Source: an uncultured Geobacteraceae bacterium
Lineage (GTDB): Bacteria > Desulfobacterota > Desulfuromonadia > Geobacterales > Pseudopelobacteraceae
DNA length: 49,957 nt
Assembly (NCBI GenBank): GCA_903925005.1
Contig: CAIYDX010000205.1
Span: 1 to 49,957, forward strand
Direction: 5' to 3'
The translations under genes were made by a program, and so were the position numbers. Position 1 is the stretch's first letter, and every line of letters begins with the position of its first letter. The notes under the pieces are model-generated. The model ran no database searches. It saw only the letters and a program-made list of their open reading frames with translations, and was not told where the DNA came from. Positions 23,260-33,469 of the stretch are shown one piece after another.

Positions 23260-24465
23260 ATGGCCCGCTTTGCCCCACGATTGCTGGAGCTGTCGACGGC
23301 CGAACATGCCGCGCGCGAATTGCGGCGGATGGCGGTTGACAGCTGCGGCATCACCCTGATGGTACCCAAAATGCGGACGCTCTGCATTCAACTCCTTCAA
23401 TTGGAATGCCGTCAGGCAAACGTCCTTAAACAGGAGATGTTGTCTTTGGGAGGAGATGCTGCCGTTGCCCGGGGTACGGTCGCCTGCAGTATCGACAAAA
23501 CCGATTGTCTGTTGATCGGCACCGCCAAACAGCTTACGAGGCTTTGCCGGAAGCTGAAAGCACAGCCGTTCGCTTTGTCGGAGCTGGCGGCGGAGCTGGA
23601 GAAGCTGCTGTCGCAAATTGTTTCGCCACCGGCTGCGTGGAAAACGTCCAGACGCACGTTATCGCTGGAACGCCCGTTGATAATGGGCATCCTGAATGTT
23701 ACTCCTGACTCTTTTTCCGATGGCGGCCGCTGCAGCGATCCTGATCGGGCGTTTGATCAAGCCTTGCAGATGGAAGCGGAAGGCGCCGATATCATAGACA
23801 TCGGCGGTGAAAGTACCCGCCCTGGCGCCGCGCCGGTATCGGCCGATGAAGAGAAAAGCCGTATCGTACCGGTGATCGAGCGGCTTGCCGGCAGACTAAG
23901 GTGCGCCATTTCGGTCGATACCTGGAAAAGCGCTGTTGCCGACGAGGCTCTTGCGGCAGGTGCGGAAATTATCAACGACATCAGCGGCTTCCATTTTGAT
24001 CCCCGAATGGCCGTATTGGCTGCCGCGAGTGGCGCCGGTGTCGTGCTGATGCACACCAGAGGCACACCGGACAAAATGCAACAGAATACGGTGTACGACG
24101 ACCTGATGGCGGAAATATCGGCGAGTCTGCATGCCTCGCTTGATCTGGCTCATGAAGCCGGAGTTTCCGATAGTTGCATTGCCATCGATCCGGGGATCGG
24201 CTTCGGCAAGGATGCTGCCGGCAATCTGGAACTTATACGGCGAATGGCGGAATTATCGAGTTTTGGCCTGCCGATTCTTTCCGGCCCGTCGCGCAAATCT
24301 TTCATCGGTAAAGTCTTGGGACGGGAACGTATGGATGAACGCCTTTTCGGCACTGCCGCGGCAGTCGCTCTCTCGGTATCCCATGGCGCGTCCATCCTGC
24401 GTGTGCATGATGTCCGGGCAATGCGCGACGTTGCCGATATGGCACATGCCGTAATGCAGAGCTGA
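23260..24465 (+). CDS. folP: Dihydropteroate synthase with N-terminal extension
   Basis: Condenses p-aminobenzoate with the pterin pyrophosphate in folate synthesis. 401 residues, over 100 more than the usual 280. The enzyme core begins near residue 140 (IMGILNVTPDSFSDGG) and has DIIDIGGESTRPGA, ISVDTWKSAV, EIINDISGF, and SGPSRKSFIG. The extra N-terminal 135 residues are an unrecognised domain with three short helical stretches. Follows ftsH after two bases, before cdaA. Confidence 0.95.
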   Translation: MARFAPRLLELSTAEHAARELRRMAVDSCGITLMVPKMRTLCIQLLQLECRQANVLKQEMLSLGGDAAVARGTVACSIDKTDCLLIGTAKQLTRLCRKLKAQPFALSELAAELEKLLSQIVSPPAAWKTSRRTLSLERPLIMGILNVTPDSFSDGGRCSDPDRAFDQALQMEAEGADIIDIGGESTRPGAAPVSADEEKSRIVPVIERLAGRLRCAISVDTWKSAVADEALAAGAEIINDISGFHFDPRMAVLAAASGAGVVLMHTRGTPDKMQQNTVYDDLMAEISASLHASLDLAHEAGVSDSCIAIDPGIGFGKDAAGNLELIRRMAELSSFGLPILSGPSRKSFIGKVLGRERMDERLFGTAAAVALSVSHGASILRVHDVRAMRDVADMAHAVMQS

Positions 24466-24498
24466 AATGGTAATGAACGCCTGTTTCAAAGGGGAAGT

Positions 24499-25287
24499 AT
24501 GGCTTCAGTTTTCGACAGCGTCACCCTGCTTGGCCTCTTCGACAAGCTACTTGTCGCAGGACTGATTTTCTTCTGTTCGCTGATTCTTAAGAAGGAAGCC
24601 GCTTTTCGTTTTCTTGCACTTGTTACCGCTCTTATTGCAGCGGAGTTTTGCTCGAAAACTCTAGGACTCACGGCAACCGCCTCCTTTTTCCATCTGCTGC
24701 TATCCTCTGCTCCGGTTATTGTTGCCATCATCTTCCAGAGCGATATCAAACGCGCCCTTTTTTCCTTCTGGAAACGTCATAAATCAGGAGATATTGATAA
24801 TCTTGACCTGACATCTACTGTTGATGAACTGTCGAAAGGGCTTCACGAACTGGCTGGACGTCAAATCGGCGCGCTGATTGTCATCATCCGGCAGATGTCG
24901 ATAGATCATCTGGTTCAGATCGGCACCGAAATAGACGCCAAGGTAACCAGCGAACTGCTCAATTCGATTTTTCTTCCCTATTCGCCGATTCATGACGGCG
25001 CAGTTATTATCCACAAGGACAAGATCACTTCGGCCGGCTGCATTCTTCCTCTCTCCCAGAATCCGGACATCGCCAAAAGATTTGGTACCAGGCACCGGGC
25101 CGCGCTTGGTATCTCCGAGCAGACCGATGCGTTGGTGCTGGTTGTCTCGGAGGAGACCGGAAAAATATCAATCGTTCACGAAGGGAAAATTACCTATGAT
25201 GCCGATCCTGCCGAGATTCGCCGTCTTTCTCGCAAGGCGATCGAAGGGCGGCACGCACCGAGGGTTACAGCTACACAGGAACATTAA
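24499..25287 (+). CDS. cdaA: Diadenylate cyclase CdaA (c-di-AMP synthase)
   Basis: Makes cyclic di-AMP. 262 residues; AAGGGGAAGT precedes the ATG. Three N-terminal membrane helices in residues 1-90, then a DisA-N catalytic domain with the D166-G-A motif (SPIHDGAVII) and G196-T-R-H-R (GTRHRAALG). Full length. It sits directly before glmM, as in many bacteria, but the gene for the regulator CdaR (YbbR), which often lies between, is absent. Confidence 0.93.
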   Translation: MASVFDSVTLLGLFDKLLVAGLIFFCSLILKKEAAFRFLALVTALIAAEFCSKTLGLTATASFFHLLLSSAPVIVAIIFQSDIKRALFSFWKRHKSGDIDNLDLTSTVDELSKGLHELAGRQIGALIVIIRQMSIDHLVQIGTEIDAKVTSELLNSIFLPYSPIHDGAVIIHKDKITSAGCILPLSQNPDIAKRFGTRHRAALGISEQTDALVLVVSEETGKISIVHEGKITYDADPAEIRRLSRKAIEGRHAPRVTATQEH

Positions 25288-25311
25288 CTTTACTACAGGA
25301 GATTCACGACA

Positions 25312-26670
25312 ATGAAAAAACTATTCGGAACCGATGGCGTCCGCGGTGTCGCCAATGTTTATCCGATGACTACCGAGATGGCGATGCAGCTGGGACGGGC
25401 AGCGGCCTATATATTCAAGGGAGGAAGAAAGCGCCGTCACCGTATCGTGATCGGCAAGGACACCCGCCTCTCCGGTTATATGCTGGAAAGTGCGCTGGTT
25501 GCCGGCATCTGCTCGATGGGTGTCGATGTTTTGCAGGTCGGGCCGCTGCCGACCCCCGGTATTGCCAACATCACTTCATCGATGCGCGCCGATGCCGGTG
25601 TTGTCATCTCCGCCTCGCACAACGCTTTTCAGGACAACGGGATAAAGTTCTTCTCGGCAGACGGTTTCAAGCTGCCGGACGAGTTGGAGATGAAGATTGA
25701 AAAACTGATCGAGACAAATCATATCGATTCATTGCGCCCCACCGCCACCGAAGTCGGCAAGGCGTATCGTATCGAAGATGCCGCCGGCCGCTATATCGTT
25801 TTTCTCAAGAATACCTTTCCTCAGGAGATGGATCTTTCCGGCCTGAAGATTGTTCTGGATTGCGCCAACGGTGCTGCCTACAAGGTTGCTCCGGCGGTGT
25901 TCGAAGAGTTGGGGGCCGAAGTAATCCCGTACGGAGTCAAGCCGAATGGAACCAACATCAATGCCGAATGCGGTTCAACCTGTCCCTCCGTGATCAGTGA
26001 AGCGGTCAAGCTGCATCGCGCCGATATCGGCATCGCACTTGACGGCGATGCCGATCGCGTGATCGTATGCGATGAATTCGGCAATGAAGTCGATGGCGAC
26101 CATATCATGGCCATCTGCGCCAGCGACATGCTGAAGCGGAAACGGCTCAATAAAAAAACACTGGTGGCGACCGTGATGAGCAACATGGGGCTCGATATTG
26201 CCCTTCGCAAATGCGGCGGTAATATTATCAAGACTGATGTCGGCGACCGATATGTTGTTGAGGCGATGCGTGCGGGGGGATACAATCTAGGTGGGGAACA
26301 GTCGGGACATATGATTTTTCTTGACTACAACACGACCGGAGACGGGATAATGTCCGCACTACAGCTTCTGGCGGTGATGCGTCGCGAGGAGAAGACTCTT
26401 TCGGAACTGGCCGAGATCATGATTCCGCTGCCGCAGGTTCTCTGCAATGCGCGTGTTCGGGAAAAAATGGATATTTTGTCTTTCAGCGATGTCGCTGCTA
26501 AAATCAAGGATGTCGAAGAAAAACTTGGCAATGAGGGGCGGGTGCTGATCCGTTACTCCGGCACCGAACCTCTGCTCCGGGTCATGATCGAGGGGCAGGA
26601 TAAATATGAAATCACGACGTGGGCAAATGAAATATGTGATTTGGCGAAGAAGCATATTGGGGAAAAATGA
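25312..26670 (+). CDS. glmM: Phosphoglucosamine mutase
   Basis: Converts glucosamine-6-phosphate to glucosamine-1-phosphate for cell-wall precursors. 452 residues; ACAGGAGATTC precedes the ATG. N-terminal [11 protein letters not shown], active-site serine in [17 protein letters not shown] near residue 102, metal site DGDADR near 243, and phosphate-binding [12 protein letters not shown] near the C-terminus. Length normal. Its stop overlaps the pdxJ start region. Confidence 0.97.
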   Translation: MKKLFGTDGVRGVANVYPMTTEMAMQLGRAAAYIFKGGRKRRHRIVIGKDTRLSGYMLESALVAGICSMGVDVLQVGPLPTPGIANITSSMRADAGVVISASHNAFQDNGIKFFSADGFKLPDELEMKIEKLIETNHIDSLRPTATEVGKAYRIEDAAGRYIVFLKNTFPQEMDLSGLKIVLDCANGAAYKVAPAVFEELGAEVIPYGVKPNGTNINAECGSTCPSVISEAVKLHRADIGIALDGDADRVIVCDEFGNEVDGDHIMAICASDMLKRKRLNKKTLVATVMSNMGLDIALRKCGGNIIKTDVGDRYVVEAMRAGGYNLGGEQSGHMIFLDYNTTGDGIMSALQLLAVMRREEKTLSELAEIMIPLPQVLCNARVREKMDILSFSDVAAKIKDVEEKLGNEGRVLIRYSGTEPLLRVMIEGQDKYEITTWANEICDLAKKHIGEK

Positions 26671-27389
26671 TGGCAAAATTAGGACTTAACGTCGATCATA
26701 TAGCAACCGTCCGGCAGGCGCGCGGAGGCGCGGAGCCTGATCCGGTGACAGCCGCCGCCATCGGCGAGATGGCCGGGGCCGAAGGGATAACGATTCATCT
26801 GCGTGAGGATCGGCGCCACATTCAGGATCGCGATCTGGAAATACTGCGGCGCACCGTGAAGAGCAAGATCAACCTTGAGATGGCTGCTACTCAGGAAATG
26901 GTGCGGATAGCGCTCAGGGTCAAGCCTGAACAGGTTACGCTGGTGCCGGAAAAACGGCAGGAGCTGACCACCGAGGGGGGGCTGGATGTGATCGTCAATG
27001 CCAAGCTTGTCTCCGATACGGTAAAGAGATTAAAAGATGGCGGGATAGTCGTCAGCCTGTTTGTAGATCCGAACCAGGAGCAGATTAAGGCGGCTAACAA
27101 GACTGATGCCGATTATATCGAAATCCATACCGGTTCCTATGCCGAAGCGGCCACCTGGGCCGAACAGCAGCGCCAACTTGAAAACATCGACACCGCGATC
27201 AAGCTGGCCCGCAAGGTAGGAATGGGAGTAAATGCCGGACATGGGCTTAACTATACTAATATCAAGGCAATTACCGCCCTGGGCGGCATAGAGGAGTATA
27301 ATATCGGCCATTCCATCATTGCCCGTGCAATGCTGGTCGGATTGGATCGGGCGGTGCGCGACATGGTTGAACTGCTTAAATACGCGTGA
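26667..27389 (+). CDS. pdxJ: Pyridoxine 5'-phosphate synthase PdxJ
   Basis: Closes the pyridine ring of vitamin B6 from deoxyxylulose phosphate and aminoacetone phosphate. 240 residues; either of two adjacent ATGs (26667 or 26670), after GGGGAAAA. Motifs: [58 protein letters not shown], and [12 protein letters not shown] near the C-terminus. Overlaps glmM and acpS. Confidence 0.96.
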   Translation: MMAKLGLNVDHIATVRQARGGAEPDPVTAAAIGEMAGAEGITIHLREDRRHIQDRDLEILRRTVKSKINLEMAATQEMVRIALRVKPEQVTLVPEKRQELTTEGGLDVIVNAKLVSDTVKRLKDGGIVVSLFVDPNQEQIKAANKTDADYIEIHTGSYAEAATWAEQQRQLENIDTAIKLARKVGMGVNAGHGLNYTNIKAITALGGIEEYNIGHSIIARAMLVGLDRAVRDMVELLKYA

Positions 27390-27763
27390 TCTACGGAATA
27401 GGTACCGACATTGTTGCAATAGAGCGTTTTCAGCGGTTTATCGATGCCGGCAATACTGCTCTCATTGAACGTCTCTTCACGCCGCTTGAGCGTTCCAAGT
27501 GCGGGAACAGAAAAGATGCCGCATCCTGTCTGGCGGCACGATTTGCCGCGAAGGAAGCCTTTCTGAAGGCGCTCGGAACCGGTCTGCGGGATGGTCTTTC
27601 ATGGCTGGATATGGAAGTATTCAATGATGCTCTGGGAAAACCGGGATTGCAACTTTCCGGAAAAGCAGCGGAACTGTGTGATGCGGGCAAGCTCAGCATA
27701 CATCTCTCTCTGTCTCACGATGGCGGCAGTGCGATTGCGATGGTGGTTTTGGAGTCAATATGA
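27386..27763 (+). CDS. acpS: Holo-[acyl-carrier-protein] synthase
   Basis: Transfers phosphopantetheine from CoA to acyl carrier protein. 125 residues; GTG start overlapping pdxJ by four bases. Metal-binding D8 in [12 protein letters not shown] and the [15 protein letters not shown] motif near residue 53. Length normal. Part of the coupled series pdxJ–acpS–nnr with overlapping starts and stops. Confidence 0.95.
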   Translation: MIYGIGTDIVAIERFQRFIDAGNTALIERLFTPLERSKCGNRKDAASCLAARFAAKEAFLKALGTGLRDGLSWLDMEVFNDALGKPGLQLSGKAAELCDAGKLSIHLSLSHDGGSAIAMVVLESI

Positions 27764-29304
27764 GAGTAATTTCCGCAGAGACCATGCAGGAGCTCGACAG
27801 GCAAACGATTAATGGGTGCGGCATTACTGGGCGGCAACTGATGGAAAATGCCGGGCAGAGCTGCGCCGAAGAGATTATCGCCGAATTCGGGCTGCAGGGG
27901 CGCGCTGTTGTCATGGCCGGCAAAGGCAACAACGGCGGCGACGGATATGTTATTGCGCGCCTGCTGGGTGAGAAGGGGTGGGATGTCAAGGTCATCATCC
28001 TTGCCGAGCGTGAACAGATCTCCGGCGATGCGGCGCTGAACCTGGAGATGCTTCCCTGTTCGGTCATCAATTATTGTACCGGCGAAGGTCAATTGTCCGG
28101 CCGGTACATGGAGGAGCTCTTTCAGGCTGATCTGATTGTAGACGCTCTGCTCGGCACCGGGCTCAGCAGTGCTGTCAGCGGTATTTATCTTGAAGCTGTA
28201 GATCTGATGAATGCCTCGTGGAGGCCGGTAGTTTCCGTGGACATCCCTTCCGGCATCCATGGCACAACCGGAAAGGTGCTGGGAAGTGCGGTCAGGGCCT
28301 CCATAACCGTTACCTTCGCGTTTGCCAAACTTGGCCATGTACTCTATCCTGGGGCTGAATATACCGGGCGCCTCGTGGTGGCCGATATCGGAATACCCCC
28401 TGAACTTATGAAGTCTGCTTCAGGCTGCGATTTTCAGAATGCCGATGCGATGGGTAACATGCTGCATCGAAGAGATCGACAAGCCCATAAAGGGCACTTC
28501 GGCCATTGTCTGATCATCGCCGGTTCGACCGGCAAAACCGGTGCGGCGGCCCTGGCGGCAAACAGCGCCGTGAGATCCGGCTCCGGGCTGATAACTTTGG
28601 CGGCGCCAGCAACGATTCACGCTGTTCTTGAGATGAAAACGACTGAAGCGATGACGGTTCCGCTGCCCGATTCCGGTAAGGGCCATTTGACGAACAGCGC
28701 CTTTCCGGTTATCGAAAAACTGCTGACCGGCAAGGATGCCGTAGCGATTGGTCCCGGTATTGATCGTCATCCGGAAACATTTGCCTTGGTCCGTAAACTG
28801 GTGGAGACGGTTGCCTTGCCGCTGGTGATCGATGCCGATGGTCTGAATGCCCTGGCGGAAGACATATCTGTTTTAAAACGTAAAAAATCAAAGCGGATTA
28901 TTCTTACACCGCATCCGGGAGAAATGGCGCGCCTGCTCGGCAGCTCCATTCCGGAGCTGGAAACGAGTCGTATTGCAATCGCTCAGGAATTTGCCTCCAG
29001 TCACGGCGTCTTTCTGGTTTTGAAGGGAGCGCGCACCATCATCGCTTCCCCTTCCGGAGATGTCGCCATCAACGGCAGCGGCAATCCGGGCATGGCTTCC
29101 GGCGGCATGGGTGATGTACTGACCGGTATCATCGTCTCTCTGCTGGGACAAGGGTATGCCGCATGGGATGCCGGCCGTCTCGGGGTATTCCTTCATGGAT
29201 ATGCGGCGGACATGGTCGCGGAGGAGAAGGGTGAAATCGGTATCAATGCCTCCGATGTCCTTGAAATGTTGCCCCATGCCTGTCATAAGTTACTAAAGAA
29301 CTAA
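27760..29304 (+). CDS. nnrD: Bifunctional NAD(P)H-hydrate epimerase/dehydratase
   Basis: Repairs damaged NADH and NADPH. 514 residues; ATG overlaps the acpS stop (ATGA), with TTGGAG upstream. The N-terminal epimerase half (about 1-215, YjeF-N) has [16 protein letters not shown]. The C-terminal dehydratase half (about 230-510, carbohydrate-kinase-like) has [35 protein letters not shown] and [17 protein letters not shown]. Length normal for the fusion. Confidence 0.96.
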   Translation: MRVISAETMQELDRQTINGCGITGRQLMENAGQSCAEEIIAEFGLQGRAVVMAGKGNNGGDGYVIARLLGEKGWDVKVIILAEREQISGDAALNLEMLPCSVINYCTGEGQLSGRYMEELFQADLIVDALLGTGLSSAVSGIYLEAVDLMNASWRPVVSVDIPSGIHGTTGKVLGSAVRASITVTFAFAKLGHVLYPGAEYTGRLVVADIGIPPELMKSASGCDFQNADAMGNMLHRRDRQAHKGHFGHCLIIAGSTGKTGAAALAANSAVRSGSGLITLAAPATIHAVLEMKTTEAMTVPLPDSGKGHLTNSAFPVIEKLLTGKDAVAIGPGIDRHPETFALVRKLVETVALPLVIDADGLNALAEDISVLKRKKSKRIILTPHPGEMARLLGSSIPELETSRIAIAQEFASSHGVFLVLKGARTIIASPSGDVAINGSGNPGMASGGMGDVLTGIIVSLLGQGYAAWDAGRLGVFLHGYAADMVAEEKGEIGINASDVLEMLPHACHKLLKN

Positions 29305-29319
29305 AAAGGAGAATTTAAT

Positions 29320-29769
29320 ATGCTGACCGTTGCAGATATTATGACCAGTAACGTAGTTTCGATTAAAGGAACTACCACCGTGCGCGAAATGGCCGGTATT
29401 TTCGGTTCCAAAAGCTTTGGTACACTCCCGATCGTTGATGATGCCGGAAATCTGACCGGAATTGTTACCGCATCCGATCTGGTCGAGCAGGACCGTCCGC
29501 TGCACATGCCGACGGTTATATCGCTTTTTGACTGGGTTATTCCGATCGAGGGGGAGAGTGCCCTGCAGCGGGAATTGAAAAAAATTACCGCGCAAACCGC
29601 TTCAGAACTGGCATCTACTGACGTCGTCACCGTCACTCCCTCTGATTCCGTCAGCAGCGTGGCCGAAATCATGAGCAATAAAAAATTGCATGCCATTCCC
29701 GTAGTTGACGGGAAGAAGCTGGTCGGCATGGTGTCGCGCATCGATATCATCCGCTCAATGAACCGGTAG
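29320..29769 (+). CDS. CBS-domain pair protein
   Basis: 149 residues with two CBS domains: MLTVADIMTSNVVSIKGTTT at the start and the second half DVVTVTPSDSVSSVAEIMSNKKLHAIPVVDGKKLVGMVSRIDIIR. Such pairs bind adenine nucleotides as small sensors; no effector domain is fused. AAAAGGAGAATT precedes the ATG. The stop overlaps the tsaE start by one base. Confidence 0.92.
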   Translation: MLTVADIMTSNVVSIKGTTTVREMAGIFGSKSFGTLPIVDDAGNLTGIVTASDLVEQDRPLHMPTVISLFDWVIPIEGESALQRELKKITAQTASELASTDVVTVTPSDSVSSVAEIMSNKKLHAIPVVDGKKLVGMVSRIDIIRSMNR

Positions 29770-30260
29770 TGCCGGAGCTGCGGATCACAACCGGTTCGCC
29801 CGAAGAAACCGAACGGTTGGGATGGACTATCGGCTCGCTGCTTCAGCCCGGCTCTTTTCTGGCGCTGCGCGGCGATCTCGGCGGTGGTAAAACCTGTCTG
29901 ACCAGGGGGGTGACCGCTTTGCTGGCTCCACAAAGCGCCCATCTGGTGGCCAGCCCGACGTACGCAATCATGAATTGTTATCCAGGCGCCATACCGGTCT
30001 ATCATTTTGATTTCTACCGTTTGACCGGAGACGACGATATTGCCGAGCTCGGATTTGAAGAGTTCTTTTATGGCGATGGCGTTTGTGTCGTTGAATGGTC
30101 CGAGCGCCTTGTCGAATTGATGCCGGATGATGTTTTGACACTTATGTTCGAGTATGCGGGAGATGACCGGCGGCTGATTACGATAACCGGCTCGGGGCAA
30201 AAATCGGACAATGTCCTTGATCGGCTGGCCAAGAGAGTTAAACAGCAAAAAAATCTTTGA
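29769..30260 (+). CDS. tsaE: tRNA threonylcarbamoyladenosine ATPase TsaE
   Basis: Small P-loop ATPase needed with TsaB and TsaD for the t6A modification of tRNAs. 163 residues; GTG start inside the CBS gene's stop. Walker A GDLGGGKTCLTRG near residue 38, then SPTYAIMNCYPG and YHFDFYRLTGDDDIAELGFEEFF, and VEWSER. Length normal. The tsaB and tsaD genes are not in this window. Confidence 0.95.
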   Translation: MPELRITTGSPEETERLGWTIGSLLQPGSFLALRGDLGGGKTCLTRGVTALLAPQSAHLVASPTYAIMNCYPGAIPVYHFDFYRLTGDDDIAELGFEEFFYGDGVCVVEWSERLVELMPDDVLTLMFEYAGDDRRLITITGSGQKSDNVLDRLAKRVKQQKNL

Positions 30261-30336
30261 CCAGACGGCTGTTTATCTGTTATAGAGCAGAATCTACCGA
30301 TTTATCTCTTTATCTATTCTCAACAAGGAGAGCAGT

Positions 30337-31554
30337 ATGGCGCTAGTAGTACAGAAGTATGGCGGCACCTCGGTCGGAACACCCGATCGCATTAAAAACG
30401 TTGCCAGACGTATCATTAAAACCTATGACGCCGGAAACGATGTAATCGTTGTTGTTTCCGCGATGTCGGGCGAAACCAACAAGCTGGTTGCGCTTGCCAA
30501 TGAAATGTGTGAAATACCGGACGGCCGCGAATATGACGTGTTGGTTGCGACCGGCGAGCAGGTCACAATCGGGCTTCTGTCGATGTATCTCAAGTCGCAG
30601 GGATACAAGGCAAAATCGTACCAGGGGTGGCAGGTTCCGATCAATACCGACACAACCGCTACGAAAGCCCGGATCGAGAGCATCGATGACAAGAATATCC
30701 GCGCCGACCTTAAAGAGGGAACCATTATCGTTCTGGCCGGTTTCCAGGGGGTTGATGCCGATGGAAACGTAACGACGCTGGGGCGCGGCGGTTCCGACAC
30801 TTCGGCCGTAGCCATTGCCGCCGCCCTCAAGGCTGATGTCTGTGAGATTTACACCGATGTTGACGGTGTGTACACCACCGATCCCAACGTCTGCAAAGAG
30901 GCGCGCAAGATTGAAAAGATTTCGTACGACGAGATGCTGGAGCTGGCCAGTCTGGGAGCCAAGGTGCTGCAGATCCGTTCGGTCGAGTTTGCCAAAAAAT
31001 ATAACGTGGACGTGCATGTCCGCTCAAGTCTTAATGAAAACACCGGTACGATGGTTACCAGAGAGGACAAAGATATGGAAGGAATACTCGTTTCAGGAGT
31101 TGCGTACGATAAAAATGAAGCCAAGATTGCGGTCAAGGGGGTACCGGACAAGCCGGGCATCGCCGCAAAAATTCTTACTCCGCTCTCCGATGCCGCAATT
31201 TCGGTGGACATGATTGTGCAAAATGTCAGTGATGGCGGTATGACCGATTTCACCTTTACCGTAACGAAGGCCGATCTTAAGCAGGCTCTGTTGATTACGA
31301 ACGAAGTCGCCAAGGAAGTTCAGGCCAAAGAGGTGCTTTCCGACGAAAACATCAGCAAAATATCGATTGTCGGCCTCGGAATGCGGAGCCATGCCGGTGT
31401 GGCAACGCAGATGTTCAGCGCTCTTTCACAGAACAACATCAACATTCAGATGATTTCAACTTCGGAAATCAAGATATCGGTCGTCATCGACGAAAAATAC
31501 ACCGAACTGGCCGTACGCGTCATGCATGAGACCTTTGGCTTGGCCGATAAATGA
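30337..31554 (+). CDS. lysC: Aspartate kinase
   Basis: First step of the aspartate family (lysine, threonine, methionine). 405 residues; AACAAGGAGAGC before the ATG. N-terminal VVQKYGGTSVG, GRGGSDTSAVAIAAAL near residue 150, VYTTDPN near 180, and two ACT regulatory domains after residue 260 (VKGVPDKPGIAAKI and IVGLGMRSHAGVA), so allosteric feedback is expected. Length fits a single-function kinase. It ends the long operon; a terminator follows. Confidence 0.96.
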   Translation: MALVVQKYGGTSVGTPDRIKNVARRIIKTYDAGNDVIVVVSAMSGETNKLVALANEMCEIPDGREYDVLVATGEQVTIGLLSMYLKSQGYKAKSYQGWQVPINTDTTATKARIESIDDKNIRADLKEGTIIVLAGFQGVDADGNVTTLGRGGSDTSAVAIAAALKADVCEIYTDVDGVYTTDPNVCKEARKIEKISYDEMLELASLGAKVLQIRSVEFAKKYNVDVHVRSSLNENTGTMVTREDKDMEGILVSGVAYDKNEAKIAVKGVPDKPGIAAKILTPLSDAAISVDMIVQNVSDGGMTDFTFTVTKADLKQALLITNEVAKEVQAKEVLSDENISKISIVGLGMRSHAGVATQMFSALSQNNINIQMISTSEIKISVVIDEKYTELAVRVMHETFGLADK

Positions 31555-31586
31555 TTTTGGCGGCGCTTTGATTTGATTCATCCAGG

Positions 31587-31619
31587 GGGAGAACGATTTA
31601 ACGTTCTTCCCCTTTTTTA
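31587..31619 (+). terminator. Intrinsic terminator after lysC
   Basis: GGGGGAGAACG pairs with CGTTCTTCCCC (one G-U pair) over 11 bp, loop ATTTAA, followed by TTTTTTAT. A textbook terminator closing the ftsH–lysC run. Confidence 0.9.
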
Positions 31620-31635
31620 TACCAAGCAGGCTACT

Positions 31636-33018
31636 ATGAAACCGGACAGCCCAAAAAAACATACATATTTTACCTGTCGCGGCGACGTCCTTGAGCCGAC
31701 CTCGGCAACGGTTGTCAATGAGTATCCGCTGCAGCTGATCGTCAATGGGCGTGAGATTGCGACCCTGATCGGCTCTCCCCACGACCTCCGCTTTCTGGTC
31801 GCCGGTTTTCTCCACCTTCAGGGGTTTGTGTCGTCTCTGGACGATTTTGAGATGTTCAGCGTCTGTGAAGAGTTCGGCACCGCCAATGTCAGGATCAAGG
31901 GAGAACTTCCGGAGCGGCTTAAGCCGGTGTTGACCTCCGGCTGCGGCACCGGCATCACATTCACGCTTCCGGCCGTCAACCCTGTAGGGGTAACTCCGGC
32001 AACTGATCGCGTGCCGCGCTTACCACGCCGGATATTCTCGCTGATGAACGAGCTGACTCAAAAAGCCGATCACTACCGTTCGCACGGCGGCATTCATTCC
32101 GCCGCCATCGGCCGAAACGGCAAAATTATTTTGTATGCAGAAGATCTCGGCCGGCATAACACGTTTGACCGGATCGCCGGTGAAGCCCTTTTTAAAAGCA
32201 TTGACATGGCCGGGACCGAATTGGTGACATCGGGGAGAGTTTCGACCGAAATGGTTGCCAAAGCGGCATTGATGGGGATCAGCGTCATCGCCTCACGCAC
32301 GTCACCCACCGATATGGCGATCAGGCTCTGTGAACAGGCCGGTATCTGCCTGATCGGCTACGTCCGGGGAGGATCGTTTACTCTGTACAGCCATCCCGAG
32401 GCGATTGAAGAATATTCGGAAAATACCAAAATTGAAGGTGTTACCGGATTTATATTGGCCGGCGGGGCATCCAGCCGCATGGGGAGGAATAAGGCGCTTC
32501 TGGAAGTTGACGGCATCCCGATTATCACCCGTACCTACCGGACATTGGCCGCCCTGTTTCATGAAGTGATCGTCGTCACCAATTCACCGCACGACTATGA
32601 CTTTCTTCCCTGCCGCAAAGTTCCGGATATTTATCCCAATTACGGTTCAATCGCCGGCCTGCACTCGGCGCTGGCTCACAGCAGCAGTCCGAGGTCATTC
32701 ATAACCGCCTGCGATATGCCGTTCCTAGATCCGGCGATTATTCACCATCTGTGCGCTGTTTGTGCGGAGGGTTTCGACGCGGTGATTCCGTACAGTGAGG
32801 GGGGGCAGGAACCGCTGCACGCGGTCTACTCGTCTGCCTGTAAAGACGTATTTAAAAACGCGATCCGGAACGGCGAACGGAAGATTCTGGACATCCTGGA
32901 AAGGATGAATGTCAGGCATGTAACGTACGATGAAGTAAAAAGATTCGGAGAACAGGGGGCTTCGTTTCTGAATGTGAACACCCCTGAAGAGTACGAGGGA
33001 ATCAGGATAGTCAAGTAG
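31636..33018 (+). CDS. FdhD–MobA fusion: formate dehydrogenase sulfurtransferase and Mo cofactor guanylyltransferase
   Basis: 461 residues from the ATG at 31636; an in-frame TTG at 31573 lies before the lysC terminator and is rejected. Residues 1-260 are FdhD, which moves sulfur onto the molybdenum/tungsten cofactor of formate dehydrogenase; catalytic C103 sits in TSGCGTG. Residues about 268-461 are MobA, which adds GMP to the cofactor: FILAGGASSRMGRNKALLEVDG, NYGSIAGLHSAL, TACDMPFLDP, and FLNVNTPEEY. The fusion joins two consecutive steps of making the same bis-MGD cofactor. The stop overlaps that of tadA, convergent, by eight bases. Confidence 0.95.
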   Translation: MKPDSPKKHTYFTCRGDVLEPTSATVVNEYPLQLIVNGREIATLIGSPHDLRFLVAGFLHLQGFVSSLDDFEMFSVCEEFGTANVRIKGELPERLKPVLTSGCGTGITFTLPAVNPVGVTPATDRVPRLPRRIFSLMNELTQKADHYRSHGGIHSAAIGRNGKIILYAEDLGRHNTFDRIAGEALFKSIDMAGTELVTSGRVSTEMVAKAALMGISVIASRTSPTDMAIRLCEQAGICLIGYVRGGSFTLYSHPEAIEEYSENTKIEGVTGFILAGGASSRMGRNKALLEVDGIPIITRTYRTLAALFHEVIVVTNSPHDYDFLPCRKVPDIYPNYGSIAGLHSALAHSSSPRSFITACDMPFLDPAIIHHLCAVCAEGFDAVIPYSEGGQEPLHAVYSSACKDVFKNAIRNGERKILDILERMNVRHVTYDEVKRFGEQGASFLNVNTPEEYEGIRIVK

Positions 33019-33469
33019 TGCGGCGTTCTTTCCGTTTGCGCTTGCGCAACTCGGCAAAGAAGTCACTCAGCAAGCTGGAACAGTCGTTTTCAAGAACCAT
33101 CGGCAGAAGTTCGACACTGTGATTGAGGCGGGGATCGCTGGAGAGGTCGAACAGCGACCCGGCCGCTCCCCCCTTCGGGTCGTAGCAGCCGAAGACGACG
33201 GTCGGGATACGGGCCAGGATAATAGCCCCCATGCACATCGTACAGGGTTCGAGGGTGACATATAAAACGGTATCAAGGAGCCGCCAGGAACCAAGTTTCC
33301 GGGCGGCTTTTCTAATGGCGATCAATTCGGCGTGCCCAGCGGGATCCTGTGATGTTTCACGCACGTTATGACCACGGGCAATGATTTTGCCGTCACGCAC
33401 GATTACGCAGCCGATCGGCACCTCGTCCTTGGCCTGTGCCTTGCCGGCTTCGGCAATAGCCCGCCGCAT
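33011..33469 (-). CDS. tadA: tRNA-specific adenosine deaminase TadA
   Basis: Deaminates A34 to inosine in tRNA(Arg). 152 residues from the ATG at 33469. Zinc site H46-A-E48 (PAGHAELIA) and P75-C76-T-M-C79. This ATG is probably internal: the codons just upstream read HEHW, matching the HEYWM start region of the family, and the frame stays open, so translation may start at a non-ATG codon upstream. Convergent with fdhD-mobA. Confidence 0.93.
   Translation of the reverse strand: MRRAIAEAGKAQAKDEVPIGCVIVRDGKIIARGHNVRETSQDPAGHAELIAIRKAARKLGSWRLLDTVLYVTLEPCTMCMGAIILARIPTVVFGCYDPKGGAAGSLFDLSSDPRLNHSVELLPMVLENDCSSLLSDFFAELRKRKRKERRTT

Noticed and set aside
22259-23278. 339-codon open frame opposite ftsH
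   Set aside because: Antisense to conserved FtsH catalytic regions, no motif or start signal.
30261-30336. Lysine riboswitch before lysC
   Set aside because: Only 76 bases lie between tsaE and lysC, too short for the class, and no matching helices are seen.
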